Origin: Prevotellaceae bacterium UBA1746
GTDB lineage: Bacteria; Bacteroidota; Bacteroidia; Bacteroidales; Bacteroidaceae
Reading direction: 5' to 3'
Assembly (NCBI GenBank): GCA_002314875.1
Contig: DCHS01000035.1
Span: 32,077-96,076 of the forward strand
Length of the DNA: 64,000 nt
The stretch's first letter is position 1; each line of letters opens with the position of its first letter. A model generated the notes under the pieces. That model searched no databases. It had not been told where the DNA came from and was given only the letters and a program-made list of their open reading frames with translations. Positions 16,798 to 26,850 of the stretch are shown here, piece by piece. The position numbers and the translations under genes were made by a program.

Positions 16798-18810
16798 TTA
16801 TTTATTGGGGATTTTCAGTTTGCAACTGCGGGCATGACGACCGACATTCCAGGAGACAACATAGACGTCAGGAAGGAGGGACGAAAGATCGAGAGGAGCG
16901 GTGATGTTGCCAGCAGCAACACGACGACCGGAAGCGTTGGTAACAGTAACAGTGCCTTCCAAAGTGGAGAGGTCTGCCTCATCGGGTGAAATGCGCAGCT
17001 GATGGGTATCAGGATTGTAGAGCACGCGGTACTCCACTTCGGCATAGAACTCATTGAGAGAGGTGATGATTGAAGTTTCTTCTACCTCCCACTGACGATT
17101 GGGCTTGCGTTCATTGTCCTCATTATTGGTCCAACTGATGATGCGGTTGCCATTGGAAGAACTACCGCCCGCATTGTTCCAAGCCAAATATGTACCCATA
17201 TTTTCAATGACCCAACTGCTGGCAGTCTTGACAAAGCGCCACTGCTGACGGGGATTGCTGGAAGAGGCATCATCCAAAAGGAGTTGTGTTCCCACCGTAT
17301 TGTATTCGTCAGCACAATCGGTGATGGCAAGACCGCTGTCAGGAGACACAATCATATAATAATTAGCCTTTGTTCCCTGTACCAACTGCCAGGTCTGGGT
17401 GGACTCACGGTTTGAATCATCGGACCATGTACAAACCTGCTGGCCATAGTCTCCAGTGATGTCCAAAAGATGCTGGTTACCAACATTACGGATGCGGAAG
17501 TAATGAGAGGTATCGAAGGTTCCATATTTGCCGGTATCATCCTCCGGTTCATCTATATAGGCAGAGAAGTACTTGCTGAGATAGAGGGCATGTTCCCTAA
17601 CGAAGTCCTTCAGATAGTCCACACCCTCTTGATAGGTGCTGTACAGTGTGACTTCGTTGTAAACGCGCTTATCGATTCTATACTTGTCATAATTCAATGC
17701 CTGAGTCTCATCGATGACCACTGCCATGCTGTCAATATAGGCCAGCGTACGATCGACAATCCCCGCATCAATAGCCTTCTTCCACTCACGGGCTGCAAGG
17801 GCATCGAACCAGGGGTCCGTTGTCATCTGCTGGACCCAGGGTCTGATGACACCGCTTCCGAAACCATCCCTACTCATCATCAGTTCGGTAGCCTCACCGA
17901 TGCGATTGCAGTTATTGAAGGCAATGTCGTAGTCCCACATCGGACCCCAATAAAGGAGGGGATCATCAGCTTCTTTATAGATGTTGGCACTCCAATAACC
18001 ATCGGGGTTGCCGGTGAATTCCGTAGCAAGATACCAGCTGATGAGGGTCGTAGAGTCTACCAGAGCACGGTAGCCTTTCTCGGGGTCGGTGTACTTTCCA
18101 GAAAAAAGAGCGTCTTCGAATGCCTGAAGGACTTTGCGGATATAAAGTATCTGGTCGTCATTGATTACCTCTTCGTCAGGTGACTTGATATTGCAGGGCA
18201 CACTACGATTGGTTCTGAAACGTACATCGCCGTCATAAAAACCATCGCACTCAACGAGATAGCCACCAGTGATGTTGCTCTCCGCAGTCGCTGGTTCCTC
18301 CTGTTCCGTAATATCCACACGATGCTTGTGAATATCAATATGATCGGTAATCTGATAGGTACCTAGATATTCGCCATTGAGGACAAGGTCCACAAAACGG
18401 GCTCCAGGGGTAAAGGGCTGACCAAGTTCTGTACCGATGAAACTGGCAACGGCATTGCGGAGCATAGTCTTGTCAGCATGATTTGCCATCAATACCCAGT
18501 TCTTGGAATTTGCATAGCCTTTTCCCAGCCACTTCACCTTCTTGTTGAACTTGATGCGGTAGGGTTTCTTCTCCAAGCCCCATGTAGAATTGCCGCGTCC
18601 TCTGACACGAACAGAATCATATACGGCTATGGAGTCACCGAAAACTTCGGTAATCCTGGCGTATTTCCATGTCGTCTTGTCGGTGATGCCGCTCTTGTCA
18701 AAAGTGTTAAGATAGACCGTAGCAACATCACTCATCTGCTCCTGTGCGAAGGCCACAAGCCCCGTAAACAGGCAGATGATAAAAACTATTGTTTTGATAA
18801 AACCGTTCAT
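16798..18810 (-). CDS. Secreted CotH kinase-family protein with ricin-type lectin domain and T9SS-like tail
   Basis: A 670-residue protein. Order: signal peptide (about 1-22), CotH kinase domain (about 30-400) with VRGRGNSTWGLEKKPYRIKF, NWVLMANHADKTMLRN and VLNGEYLGTYQITDHIDI, then a ricin-like beta-trefoil (about 435-590, QxW-type repeats such as TQTWQL, RQQWRF, NRQWEV), then a C-terminal domain resembling a type A T9SS sorting signal (VTNASGRRVAAGN, YVVSWNVGRHARSCKLKI). CotH proteins are atypical kinases; the spore-coat member phosphorylates protein. A surface kinase or sugar-phosphorylating role is an inference. It follows the PI-PLC-like gene by 15 bases, so the two are almost certainly co-transcribed. 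Confidence 0.88.
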   Translation of the reverse strand: MNGFIKTIVFIICLFTGLVAFAQEQMSDVATVYLNTFDKSGITDKTTWKYARITEVFGDSIAVYDSVRVRGRGNSTWGLEKKPYRIKFNKKVKWLGKGYANSKNWVLMANHADKTMLRNAVASFIGTELGQPFTPGARFVDLVLNGEYLGTYQITDHIDIHKHRVDITEQEEPATAESNITGGYLVECDGFYDGDVRFRTNRSVPCNIKSPDEEVINDDQILYIRKVLQAFEDALFSGKYTDPEKGYRALVDSTTLISWYLATEFTGNPDGYWSANIYKEADDPLLYWGPMWDYDIAFNNCNRIGEATELMMSRDGFGSGVIRPWVQQMTTDPWFDALAAREWKKAIDAGIVDRTLAYIDSMAVVIDETQALNYDKYRIDKRVYNEVTLYSTYQEGVDYLKDFVREHALYLSKYFSAYIDEPEDDTGKYGTFDTSHYFRIRNVGNQHLLDITGDYGQQVCTWSDDSNRESTQTWQLVQGTKANYYMIVSPDSGLAITDCADEYNTVGTQLLLDDASSSNPRQQWRFVKTASSWVIENMGTYLAWNNAGGSSSNGNRIISWTNNEDNERKPNRQWEVEETSIITSLNEFYAEVEYRVLYNPDTHQLRISPDEADLSTLEGTVTVTNASGRRVAAGNITAPLDLSSLLPDVYVVSWNVGRHARSCKLKIPNK

Positions 18811-18825
18811 TTCTGTGCTTTGTCC

Positions 18826-20442
18826 TTAATGCTGGCGTCCTTCCCAGATGTACTTGTGATTCTGAGCGGTGATGGCATGAAGGAGGGCTGTGCCATTGTT
18901 ACTGCTGTCAGTGATGTAGTCAGACATTACCACGCCAAGGCGGCCGGAAAGCCCATCGATGAGAGTCTTGGTTGTGGCATTCATGTTCTTAGCCTTAGTG
19001 GCAATAGATGTTCCCAAAGAATAAGCAATACTGGTATGGGTTACATAAAAAGTATTATTATTGGTATCACCAGATGCCGAAGAGAGCATTGTACTTACCA
19101 ATTGGGATTTTTTTGTGTAATCTACATCTTCGTAAGTATCCTCGATATTGAGGTTACAGGTTCGGGTGCCGTATTGCGTTAAAAGATAGCCATTGAAAGA
19201 AGAAGTGTTGTCGCTCCAGTTTTTGCAATAAGCGCCATAGACGATATCGAAATAGTCCTCCCAATATTCATTGCGTGTCAGCACCAACACTTTGCCACGG
19301 CAGTCGTCGAGGGTTGTATTCTTGTCGATTCTGGGAACAAGATAACCAGAATTGTCAGCAAGGTAGTTGCGAATGGTATTTCGCCATCTGTCTACATGGG
19401 CTGTTCCAGAAGAACTCTCCTGCTGAAGGAAGACAACAGCACATTCCGTAGGATGATTACGAACGAAATTAATGATTGTATTCATAGCATCCTTGAACTT
19501 GACACCCGTAGAAGCAATACCATGGTAAATGGTCATATTATCAATGCTGAGAGAACTTTCGCTACCGGTATAAGTGGGACGGAGGTCAAAGCCACGGACA
19601 CCCTTGGCGAGCATAGTTGCAAGGTTGTCTTCTTGAGTCTTTGCTGCAAAAGCAGTGATTGAGGAGCAACCATCCGTACACGCATCGTGAGCACTCGGCG
19701 TCGAGAGCATGGTGATATAAGAATTGCCGGGAAGCGTTGCCATCCAAAGGTGATCAGCCGAAGTGTTGGTGAATTTCAAGGTCTTCTGACTGGAAGCGGG
19801 AATGGCATCTGCGAACTTCTGACTGTAATAAGCCTCATCCTTGGTGCGTACCGTCACTGTCACACCGTTCTTCAAATCAACGGGGAGAAGATAGGCCGTC
19901 ACTACTCCACTGCCAACAACACGGACAACATCGCTTTGAACAGAAGATGCATAGGTGGTCTTATTGCCTGCAGAAAGCGATAACTGGCCATTGACGAAGG
20001 AATAGTTCATCGGACCGGCAATCACCTCTTTACCATTGGCAAAGACACTGACGCTCTCAACATTGCTGATAGCACTGACATCAATGGTCAACGTCGTCAA
20101 GAGATTCTTTAAATCGCCCTCGCCAAGAGAAGGGAGTTCCTCGGTCACCATATAGGCTGGCGATGTGTTATCGCTTGCTTTCTGCAAGGCATAGACATGC
20201 GCGCCTACAGCGTGTTTCTGCAAGGCATCAATCAGTTGCACTTCGTCACCGATCGTAATAGTGTTGTTACCATCCAGATCGTCTTCACGAACCTTGAGGC
20301 CGCCAAGGATTTTCTGGGAGAGAACGGTGACATCCGCCTCGTTCAATTGCTTGTCGCGATTGATATCATAATTCTTGGTCTGGGCAGAAGCCAGCGTACT
20401 GAAGAAGAAACTTACAAGAAGAAAGAGTATATGATGTTTCAT
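18826..20442 (-). CDS. Secreted PI-PLC X-domain protein with dockerin-like EF-hand module
   Basis: A 538-residue protein. Signal peptide (1-20), then two EF-hand-like calcium loops spaced as in a dockerin (DINRDKQLNEADV at about 25-37 and DLDGNNTITIGDE at 55-67), a beta-sandwich region (about 85-230), then a phosphatidylinositol-specific phospholipase C X-type domain. Catalytic positions are preserved: His252-Asp253 (PSAHDAC), Arg288 (GFDLRPT) and His307 (YHGIAST). Bacterial PI-PLCs cleave phosphatidylinositol or GPI anchors to inositol phosphates. The gene has its own promoter just after the terminator of the SusCD/phosphatase operon and is followed by the CotH gene. Phosphodiester substrate and product use are inferences. 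Confidence 0.87.
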   Translation of the reverse strand: MKHHILFLLVSFFFSTLASAQTKNYDINRDKQLNEADVTVLSQKILGGLKVREDDLDGNNTITIGDEVQLIDALQKHAVGAHVYALQKASDNTSPAYMVTEELPSLGEGDLKNLLTTLTIDVSAISNVESVSVFANGKEVIAGPMNYSFVNGQLSLSAGNKTTYASSVQSDVVRVVGSGVVTAYLLPVDLKNGVTVTVRTKDEAYYSQKFADAIPASSQKTLKFTNTSADHLWMATLPGNSYITMLSTPSAHDACTDGCSSITAFAAKTQEDNLATMLAKGVRGFDLRPTYTGSESSLSIDNMTIYHGIASTGVKFKDAMNTIINFVRNHPTECAVVFLQQESSSGTAHVDRWRNTIRNYLADNSGYLVPRIDKNTTLDDCRGKVLVLTRNEYWEDYFDIVYGAYCKNWSDNTSSFNGYLLTQYGTRTCNLNIEDTYEDVDYTKKSQLVSTMLSSASGDTNNNTFYVTHTSIAYSLGTSIATKAKNMNATTKTLIDGLSGRLGVVMSDYITDSSNNGTALLHAITAQNHKYIWEGRQH

Positions 20443-20462
20443 GGTTTTAGGTTTTCAGCGTG

Positions 20463-20493
20463 CAAAAATACAGATATTTTTGGAATAGACAAA
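20463..20493 (-). promoter_or_regulatory. Promoter of the PI-PLC-CotH operon
   Basis: On the minus strand TTTG (20490-20493), 19 bases, then TATTTTTG (20463-20470): a full consensus promoter directly behind the upstream operon's terminator. Confidence 0.7.
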
Positions 20494-20502
20494 ATAACAC
20501 AC

Positions 20503-20537
20503 AAAAAAATCTGCAGCACCGGAGGGCACTGCAGATT
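20503..20537 (-). terminator. Terminator of the susC-susD-phosphatase operon
   Basis: A 13-bp stem with two G-U pairs (20508-20520 with 20525-20537), 4-base loop, then seven T on the minus strand. Confidence 0.9.
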
Positions 20538-20577
20538 CTTCACATACCTTGTAAAAGCTTTTTTTATCCTTTTACCT

Positions 20578-21924
20578 TTATTTTCCTTGCTTCAGGAGGT
20601 GTTCACGCACATCTTTCCAATGATAAAACGGCCATTGGTCGGTCGCAATAGGAAGGTGGCGCTCACGCTCGTTCAGCATGATTTTCACGAGAATATCATC
20701 GTCAGAAGTTTCCACTAACTTGCCCTTCTTCTTCGCAGGAGTTTTGTGGAAGAAGACCAATTGGATGTTTCCTGCCATCGGAGCGATTTTCCAGTCAGCA
20801 AAATTCTTATAGAAATCTTCCGGACGGTTGGTGCTGTTATAACAGTCGTCAATCTGCAACTGACCTGCAAGAGGAATCAGATTGCCATCGTGGCCAAAAC
20901 GCAGGGTTGCACCGTGAGCATTTAGGTTGATGACGGAATCGGCAGTAGCAACGATATTGCGGACGAGAGGCTTGGCATTGGCCAGGAGTAAGCCGTTGCT
21001 GCCAGCATAGGGGCCATCGCATACATAGAAGCGATAGTTAAAGGCTTGCCAGAGGTCGAAGATTTCGTCAGGTTCCCAAAGATCGAGGAAACTAACATCA
21101 CTGACCATATCCTGCATATCGACAGTCACCCAGTAGAAACCCCACATGAGGTCGTGAGGATTGACATTCTTACGAACATATTCGGCATCGGTGAAGAGTG
21201 CCTTCATCATACGTTCGGGACGAGTGTGCTCGGCCTCAAACTTACGATACTCCTCACGCCAAGGGCCTTTTTCGCCCGTAAACTCATTGGAGATATCAGT
21301 ATGATGATTCAGATAACGCTGCCAGCGGTCATTGCTCTCACGAGTAGTGCGGAGAGCAGGATTGAATTCCTTGAGACGCTCGCAGAAGGCATCCATTGTG
21401 AGAACAACACGAATGCTCGTGGTTGCCCTGGCCTCAACAAAGGCATTACCTTGGAATACCTGGGGGAATGATTGGAACATGCGCTGTGCGATGCCGCGCT
21501 GCTGCTGAACTCCGACGGGACTGAGGGCACCGCCCATTCCCTCTGCTTCTGGCCAAATGGCATGGAGACGCTCGAGGGCGCTCTTTCCGAGTTCAGTGAG
21601 CACACCTGCCTTCTGAGCCTTTTCCATAGCCTCAATGACCACTGCATAATCCTTGTCGCTAATGAGATAGCGGGATCCATGACGGCCGTAATGGCTGATG
21701 TAAAAAGGTTCATAACCTTTGGGGGCAGGGGTATTCTCAGCCGTTGTTACCGGATAGGCATAATAAACGCCACCACAACGATTGAGATCGGCATAAACTT
21801 CCTCACGTGTAGTCTGCGCACCTCCCACCATCGGCAGGAGGGCGAGACCCACGAGGGATGATCGCAAGGGATTTACAATCCAATTATTCCTAAACAATTC
21901 AAGGTTACCCATACTTGCGATCAT
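20578..21924 (-). CDS. Secreted histidine acid phosphatase (phytase/MINPP-like)
   Basis: A 448-residue protein of histidine phosphatase clade 2. A hydrophobic export segment (RSSLVGLALLPMVGGAQ, about 21-37) follows either Met1 or Met5. The active-site loop is SHYGRHGSRYL with Arg81, His82, Arg85; a distal GHDGNLIPL gives His345-Asp346 as the likely proton donor (HD type, not HAE). Clade members remove phosphate from phytate, inositol polyphosphates, sugars and other esters. It starts six bases after the susD stop, so it is in the SusCD operon. Beside a PI-PLC-like gene it suggests that inositol phosphates or similar phosphoesters are dephosphorylated in the periplasm. Specificity is an inference. 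Confidence 0.88.
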   Translation of the reverse strand: MIASMGNLELFRNNWIVNPLRSSLVGLALLPMVGGAQTTREEVYADLNRCGGVYYAYPVTTAENTPAPKGYEPFYISHYGRHGSRYLISDKDYAVVIEAMEKAQKAGVLTELGKSALERLHAIWPEAEGMGGALSPVGVQQQRGIAQRMFQSFPQVFQGNAFVEARATTSIRVVLTMDAFCERLKEFNPALRTTRESNDRWQRYLNHHTDISNEFTGEKGPWREEYRKFEAEHTRPERMMKALFTDAEYVRKNVNPHDLMWGFYWVTVDMQDMVSDVSFLDLWEPDEIFDLWQAFNYRFYVCDGPYAGSNGLLLANAKPLVRNIVATADSVINLNAHGATLRFGHDGNLIPLAGQLQIDDCYNSTNRPEDFYKNFADWKIAPMAGNIQLVFFHKTPAKKKGKLVETSDDDILVKIMLNERERHLPIATDQWPFYHWKDVREHLLKQGK

Positions 21925-21930
21925 TATTGA

Positions 21931-23631
21931 TTAGTAACCTGGATTCTGCTTCAGAGTGGGGTTAGAAGACATTTCAGACTCAGGGATGGGGAAGAGTTGG
22001 AAGTGATCATCAACATCTTCACCGAGACGAACTGCATTCTTCCAATCCCAGTTGTTGCCCTTGGTAAACTTGCCGTAACGTATGAGGTCGGTACGACGAG
22101 TCAACTCAGAAGCCATTTCACGCTGACGTTCAGCGAGGATGAAGTTGAGGTCTAACTGGCTTTCTGCAATTTCACCACTGACATCGCTGCGAACACCTGC
22201 CTTGGCATACTTACCGCTCATATAAGCACGGTTACGAACTTCGTTCACATACTTGAGGGCTTCGCTCTTCTGGCCAGCACCACGAAGAATTGCCTCTGCT
22301 GCCATCAGATAAGCGTCAGCGGTACGGAACATAGGCCAATCGATGCTTGAATAGTTGGTACCTGCAGGTGCTTCCTTGTCGTCCTTGGTGACGTTACGCC
22401 ATTTGATGTAACCATAACCACAGGTAAAGGTAGAAGTCATTGCTTCCTTGTCGTCCCAGGTTTCCTTGCGCTGACCATCGAGAGCAGTCATGAACTGAGC
22501 ACGCTTGTCGGCCTTTCCGTTGCCCCATACATCATCAACATTGAAGAGTACATCTGCGGGATCAAATGCGTCAACAAGAGTAGTCTTTGCACGAACATTA
22601 CCCCAACCACGGGTTTCAACACCAGTCTGGTAGAGACCGTTCATAGCACCATTAACGAATGCCTTAACATAGAAGTTGGTACCTGCAGAACTCTGTGCCT
22701 TCTGACCGTCCTGAGCAAGAGGCCAGATGATTTCTGAACAATCGTCATTGTCAGCGAGGAAGATCTGACGCCAGTCAGAAGCGAGGGGATACTTGCCGCA
22801 TTCGATGACCTTCTTTGCATAAGCAAGACAGTCTGAATAACGATTTCCACAACCCCAGGTTTCTGCGTTAAGGTACATACGGCTCAAGAGGAACCATGCT
22901 GCAGCCTTGTCAACGCGAGCGTAATCATTTGCACCAGCATCCTTGAGAACTTCATTAGTAGAACCGTCACCGAGGATAGCGAGGAGTTCCTTTTCTGCAT
23001 ATTCGAAGGTTGCCTTTCGGGTCATCTGCTCAGGAATATCCTTTGCACCGGTGTTTTCATCTACGAAGGGAACACCACCAAAAAGGTCACAGAGCATTTC
23101 GTAGCAGTAAGCACGGAGGAAACGGACTTCTGCACGCTGAGCAAGATAATCGTTCTGGAGATCGCCCCATACGCCACGAGCCTTGAGGTTTTCTTCTGTA
23201 CACTGGCGAAGATATTCGTCGCAGTAAGCAATAGTCATGTAAAGACGAGACCAGGTCCACTTGATAACGCTCGCATTGGCTGCATCCCACTGAAGATTGA
23301 GACACTTGCGGAGACCGTTGGAACTTGAAGGCATGATGAAATCATCGGTACAAAGTTCCTGGAGGTAGAAGAGAAGGCGGACATAGCCGGAGTAACCTTC
23401 ATTAGCACCCTGAAGGTCGCCGTCACCACCGTCACCACCCTTCTGGCCGGTGAGAATGAGAGAACCGTAGCACTTGGCTAACATACCCATGTAACCATCC
23501 TTCGTGCTGTAAACCTGTTCGCTGACAAGATTGTTGTCATCAAGGGGCTGGGTGTCAAGATCTCCTACACAAGAAGTGAAAGAGAATGCTGCACAAGCTG
23601 CCACGAACGCACTTAAAATATATTTTTTCAT
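21931..23631 (-). CDS. SusD/RagB-family lipoprotein, locus 2
   Basis: About 566 residues from Met at 23631 (MKKYILSAFVAACAAFSFTSC), a lipoprotein signal with lipobox FTSC; an ATG four codons earlier is less likely. It has SusD-type alpha-helical repeats and the C-terminal RagB/SusD region (FILAERQREMASELTRRTDLIRYGKF, ending PTLKQNPGY). It would act as the substrate-binding lid for the SusC encoded upstream (gap about 60 bases). The operon continues directly into a histidine acid phosphatase, so the imported nutrient is probably phosphorylated. Confidence 0.93.
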   Translation of the reverse strand: MKKYILSAFVAACAAFSFTSCVGDLDTQPLDDNNLVSEQVYSTKDGYMGMLAKCYGSLILTGQKGGDGGDGDLQGANEGYSGYVRLLFYLQELCTDDFIMPSSSNGLRKCLNLQWDAANASVIKWTWSRLYMTIAYCDEYLRQCTEENLKARGVWGDLQNDYLAQRAEVRFLRAYCYEMLCDLFGGVPFVDENTGAKDIPEQMTRKATFEYAEKELLAILGDGSTNEVLKDAGANDYARVDKAAAWFLLSRMYLNAETWGCGNRYSDCLAYAKKVIECGKYPLASDWRQIFLADNDDCSEIIWPLAQDGQKAQSSAGTNFYVKAFVNGAMNGLYQTGVETRGWGNVRAKTTLVDAFDPADVLFNVDDVWGNGKADKRAQFMTALDGQRKETWDDKEAMTSTFTCGYGYIKWRNVTKDDKEAPAGTNYSSIDWPMFRTADAYLMAAEAILRGAGQKSEALKYVNEVRNRAYMSGKYAKAGVRSDVSGEIAESQLDLNFILAERQREMASELTRRTDLIRYGKFTKGNNWDWKNAVRLGEDVDDHFQLFPIPESEMSSNPTLKQNPGY

Positions 23632-23690
23632 TGTGTTGAGCAATTTTTGAGGGTTATTAAGTTTGAGGAGTTATCAACTTTCTTTATGGA

Positions 23691-26678
23691 TTAGAAAGTA
23701 AGATTAACGCCGATGTTATAGGTACGGGGACGAGGATATTTGTTACGGTCAATACCGTTTTCAATTTCAGGATCCACGCCGGTGTACTTTGTAATCGTAG
23801 CAACATTGCTTACACCTGCTGTCAGACGCAAAGAACTGGTGTTGTTCCAAAGGTGGTCGAAGGTGTAACCGAGGGTAATGTTGTCAAACTTGAAGAAGTC
23901 ACCCTTTTCAAGCCAATAGTCGGTATAAAGCTGCTGGAGTTCGAAACCGCTCTCCATGGTGCTGCGAAGGATGTTAGCATAATAGCCCTGGTCGCTGTAA
24001 ACGCCTTGCTTGTACTGGTCTGCACGAACGTAGTTGTAAACATACTGGCCGAAGCTTCCGTGACCGTTGATAGCGAGATCCCAGTTCTTATAGCTCAACT
24101 GAGTGTTGAAGCCGAGGTAGTACTTGGGAAGTGCGCTCTTGCCGGTAGCACGACGATATTCGGTAGTACCTACACTGCCGTCCTTCTGGATGAACTGACC
24201 TTCAAGGGGCTTGCCATTGTTGTCGTAAGCCTGCTCTGCAAGGTAGAAGGTGTAAGGACGCTCGTCAACCATGAAGACCTGAACATACTTACCGGTACCA
24301 CTGATAGCACCTGTAGTCACGTAGTTGGTCTCGCTTTCGATAACGTTCAACTTGGTAATCTTAGAATCGCTCCAAGTGAAGTTGAGGCCAACGGTCCAGT
24401 TCCAGTCACGAGTCTTAACGGGAACAGCATTGAGGCTGATTTCAAGACCCTTGTTCTCCATCTTACCAATGTTGGTGGTAACGATGCTACTGAAGTTCGT
24501 ACCGCTGATAACGTCGATAGTATTCAAGAGGTTATCGGTGTAGCGCTTATAGTAGTCAATGCTACCATAGATACGGTTACCAATGAAACCGAAGTCGATA
24601 CCGCCGTTCCAGGTTGCTGTGCTTTCCCACTTGATATCAGGATCGTAAGCATTGGGACGATAGGTGCGGTACCAGGTGTTACCGAGGCGGTAGCTGGATT
24701 CAGGCTGGCCGTAGGTGAAGGTTCCCATGTAGGGGTAGTCGTTCAAGATATCCTGCTGACCGGTAACACCGTAGCTGGCACGAATCTTAAGGTCTGAGAG
24801 AACATTCTGCTCCTTGAAGAATTCTTCCTGGCTGACACGCCATGCGAGAGCAACAGAGGGGAAGAGACCCCAACGGTTGTTGGAAGAGAATCGGCTGGAA
24901 GCATCGGTACGCATGGTAGCGGTAATGAGGTAACGGTCTGCATAAGAGTAGTTTGCACGACCATAGAAGCTGACGAGGTAATATTCGCTCTCACTGCTGA
25001 ACGGTGTAGAGAAGTCTTCACCAGCAGTGGTCTGGTTAGTATAGTCGTAGCTGTTCCAGAAGTGCTGCCAACCGTAACCGCCCATGATACCGAACTGATG
25101 AACCTTGTTCCAGGTGTGATCGTAGTTCAAGTAAGCATCGAGGAGGTAGTTCTTCTTCTTGTGGGTTGAGTTGTAATTCTGACCAGTACCGTCCTTCTTA
25201 AAGTCGGTGTACATGGTACCTGCGAGGTCGGGTGTTACACTGCTATACTTACTGCGAAGAATATCGTAGCCGAGGTTAACATTAGCCTTCAAATCTTCAA
25301 AACCATGAACCTTGTAAACGAGGTTAGCACTTCCGATTGAACGGAGAACCTTATTCCTGTTGTTTTCAAGTTCGAGGGTGGAAACAGGGTTGTTGGGCTG
25401 GATAGCCATAGGAGCACCACCGTTTTCCCAAATGAAGTAACCGAGACCGGGATCTGTAGCTGCGGTGCTGCTTCCCGTCATAGGAGAACGGGTAGGATCG
25501 TAATTCAACGCGCTGCTGAATACGGAACCGCTCACCTGACGATTGTTTTCATTAGAAACCTTAAGATTAAGGGTTGCTGTGAGGTGATTGTCGAAGAAAG
25601 AGGGAGCAATATTTCCACCGAAAGTAGTACGCTGGTAATTGCTGTTACGGATAATACCGTTCTGGTCGTTATAACCTACACTTACACGGAAAGGAGTATC
25701 AATCTTCTTAATCTTGCCGCTTACTGCTACGTTCTGGTCAGTACTGAATGCGGTCTGAGTAACTTCCTTCACCCAGTCGGTGTTGGCATTGCCGAAGTCA
25801 GGATTTGAAGGAACACCAGTTACAGTGGGAACGAATGCCTTGAATTCTTCTGCACTAAGAACATCAAGAGTCTTGGCAATCTGGCTGATTGCAAAGTTTG
25901 CACTATAGTCAACCTTGATGCGGTCAGCACCCTTCTTGGTGGTAATAACGATGACACCGTTTGAAGCACGGCTACCGTAGATAGCGGTTGCACTTGCGTC
26001 CTTCAATACAGAGAAAGTTTCGATATCGTTGGGATTGATGGAACCGATAATGTTCTTTGCACCCTCAATAGTTGAGTTATCAACAGGAACACCGTCAATA
26101 ACGATCAACGGATCGTTGGAAGCGGAAAGAGAAGCACCGCTACGGATACGGATTGTTGCACCATCGCCAGGAGCACCACCGTTAGTAACGATGTTTACAC
26201 CGGCAACCTTACCCACCAAAGCATCTTGTGCGCTTACACGGTTACCCTTGTTGAGTTCATCGGGCTTGATAGCCTGGATACTACCGGTTGCATCGCTCTT
26301 ACGAACGCTACCGTAACCGATAACCACAGCTTCGCCGAGGTCATTTGCGGTTTCCTCGAGGGTTACTGCGAGTTCGCCACCAGTCCATTTTACATCCTGC
26401 GTAGTAAAGCCGATGCAAGAGATAGTGATAGTTTCACCTGCCTTAACACCGGTCAATGTGAATGCACCATCGTTATCACAAATGGTACCCTTGTTACTGT
26501 TCTTGATTCGTACGGTGGCACCGACTACGGGTTCACCATTCGCATCCTTAACAACACCCTTGCAGGCGTTCTGTTGCTGTACGATAGCAATGGTTTCAGC
26601 AGCATAGGCATGGCTTGCGCCCAAGCTCAGGAAACCGAAAGCTAACAGCATACTCAATCTGACTGATTTCTTGTTCAT
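23691..26678 (-). CDS. SusC/RagA-family TonB-linked transporter, locus 2
   Basis: A 995-residue outer-membrane transporter: signal peptide (about 1-27), a carboxypeptidase-regulatory-like domain (GVVKDANGEPVVGATVRI), a TonB-box/plug region from EAVVIGYGSVRKSDATGSI, and a barrel ending YNIGVNLTF. First gene of an operon with susD and a histidine acid phosphatase. Its promoter is at 26785-26815. A membrane-bound regulator of the type that often controls such loci is encoded directly upstream on the same strand. The N-terminal TIAIVQQQNACKG is shared with the first SusC. Confidence 0.95.
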   Translation of the reverse strand: MNKKSVRLSMLLAFGFLSLGASHAYAAETIAIVQQQNACKGVVKDANGEPVVGATVRIKNSNKGTICDNDGAFTLTGVKAGETITISCIGFTTQDVKWTGGELAVTLEETANDLGEAVVIGYGSVRKSDATGSIQAIKPDELNKGNRVSAQDALVGKVAGVNIVTNGGAPGDGATIRIRSGASLSASNDPLIVIDGVPVDNSTIEGAKNIIGSINPNDIETFSVLKDASATAIYGSRASNGVIVITTKKGADRIKVDYSANFAISQIAKTLDVLSAEEFKAFVPTVTGVPSNPDFGNANTDWVKEVTQTAFSTDQNVAVSGKIKKIDTPFRVSVGYNDQNGIIRNSNYQRTTFGGNIAPSFFDNHLTATLNLKVSNENNRQVSGSVFSSALNYDPTRSPMTGSSTAATDPGLGYFIWENGGAPMAIQPNNPVSTLELENNRNKVLRSIGSANLVYKVHGFEDLKANVNLGYDILRSKYSSVTPDLAGTMYTDFKKDGTGQNYNSTHKKKNYLLDAYLNYDHTWNKVHQFGIMGGYGWQHFWNSYDYTNQTTAGEDFSTPFSSESEYYLVSFYGRANYSYADRYLITATMRTDASSRFSSNNRWGLFPSVALAWRVSQEEFFKEQNVLSDLKIRASYGVTGQQDILNDYPYMGTFTYGQPESSYRLGNTWYRTYRPNAYDPDIKWESTATWNGGIDFGFIGNRIYGSIDYYKRYTDNLLNTIDVISGTNFSSIVTTNIGKMENKGLEISLNAVPVKTRDWNWTVGLNFTWSDSKITKLNVIESETNYVTTGAISGTGKYVQVFMVDERPYTFYLAEQAYDNNGKPLEGQFIQKDGSVGTTEYRRATGKSALPKYYLGFNTQLSYKNWDLAINGHGSFGQYVYNYVRADQYKQGVYSDQGYYANILRSTMESGFELQQLYTDYWLEKGDFFKFDNITLGYTFDHLWNNTSSLRLTAGVSNVATITKYTGVDPEIENGIDRNKYPRPRTYNIGVNLTF

Positions 26679-26784
26679 GGTCTTGATGAGGTTTTTGGTT
26701 ATAAATATATATATTAGATGTGTTTTTCTATAATTCTATGCAAGAACCGCTTACTTTTATTTTGCTTTCTTGAGTTTGCGATTG

Positions 26785-26815
26785 CAAAGGTACGGCAAGA
26801 AATGCAGTTTGTCAA
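26785..26815 (-). promoter_or_regulatory. Promoter of the susC-susD-phosphatase operon
   Basis: On the minus strand TTG (26813-26815), 20 bases, then TACCTTTG (26785-26792). The leader to the susC start is about 100 bases and AT-rich. Confidence 0.7.
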
Positions 26816-26850
26816 GAGCACGAAAGATTTGGTAAGTCTTTGGTAAATAC

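Noticed and set aside
23853..24797. Open frame of 314 codons opposite the second susC
   Set aside because: Shadow of the susC barrel region.
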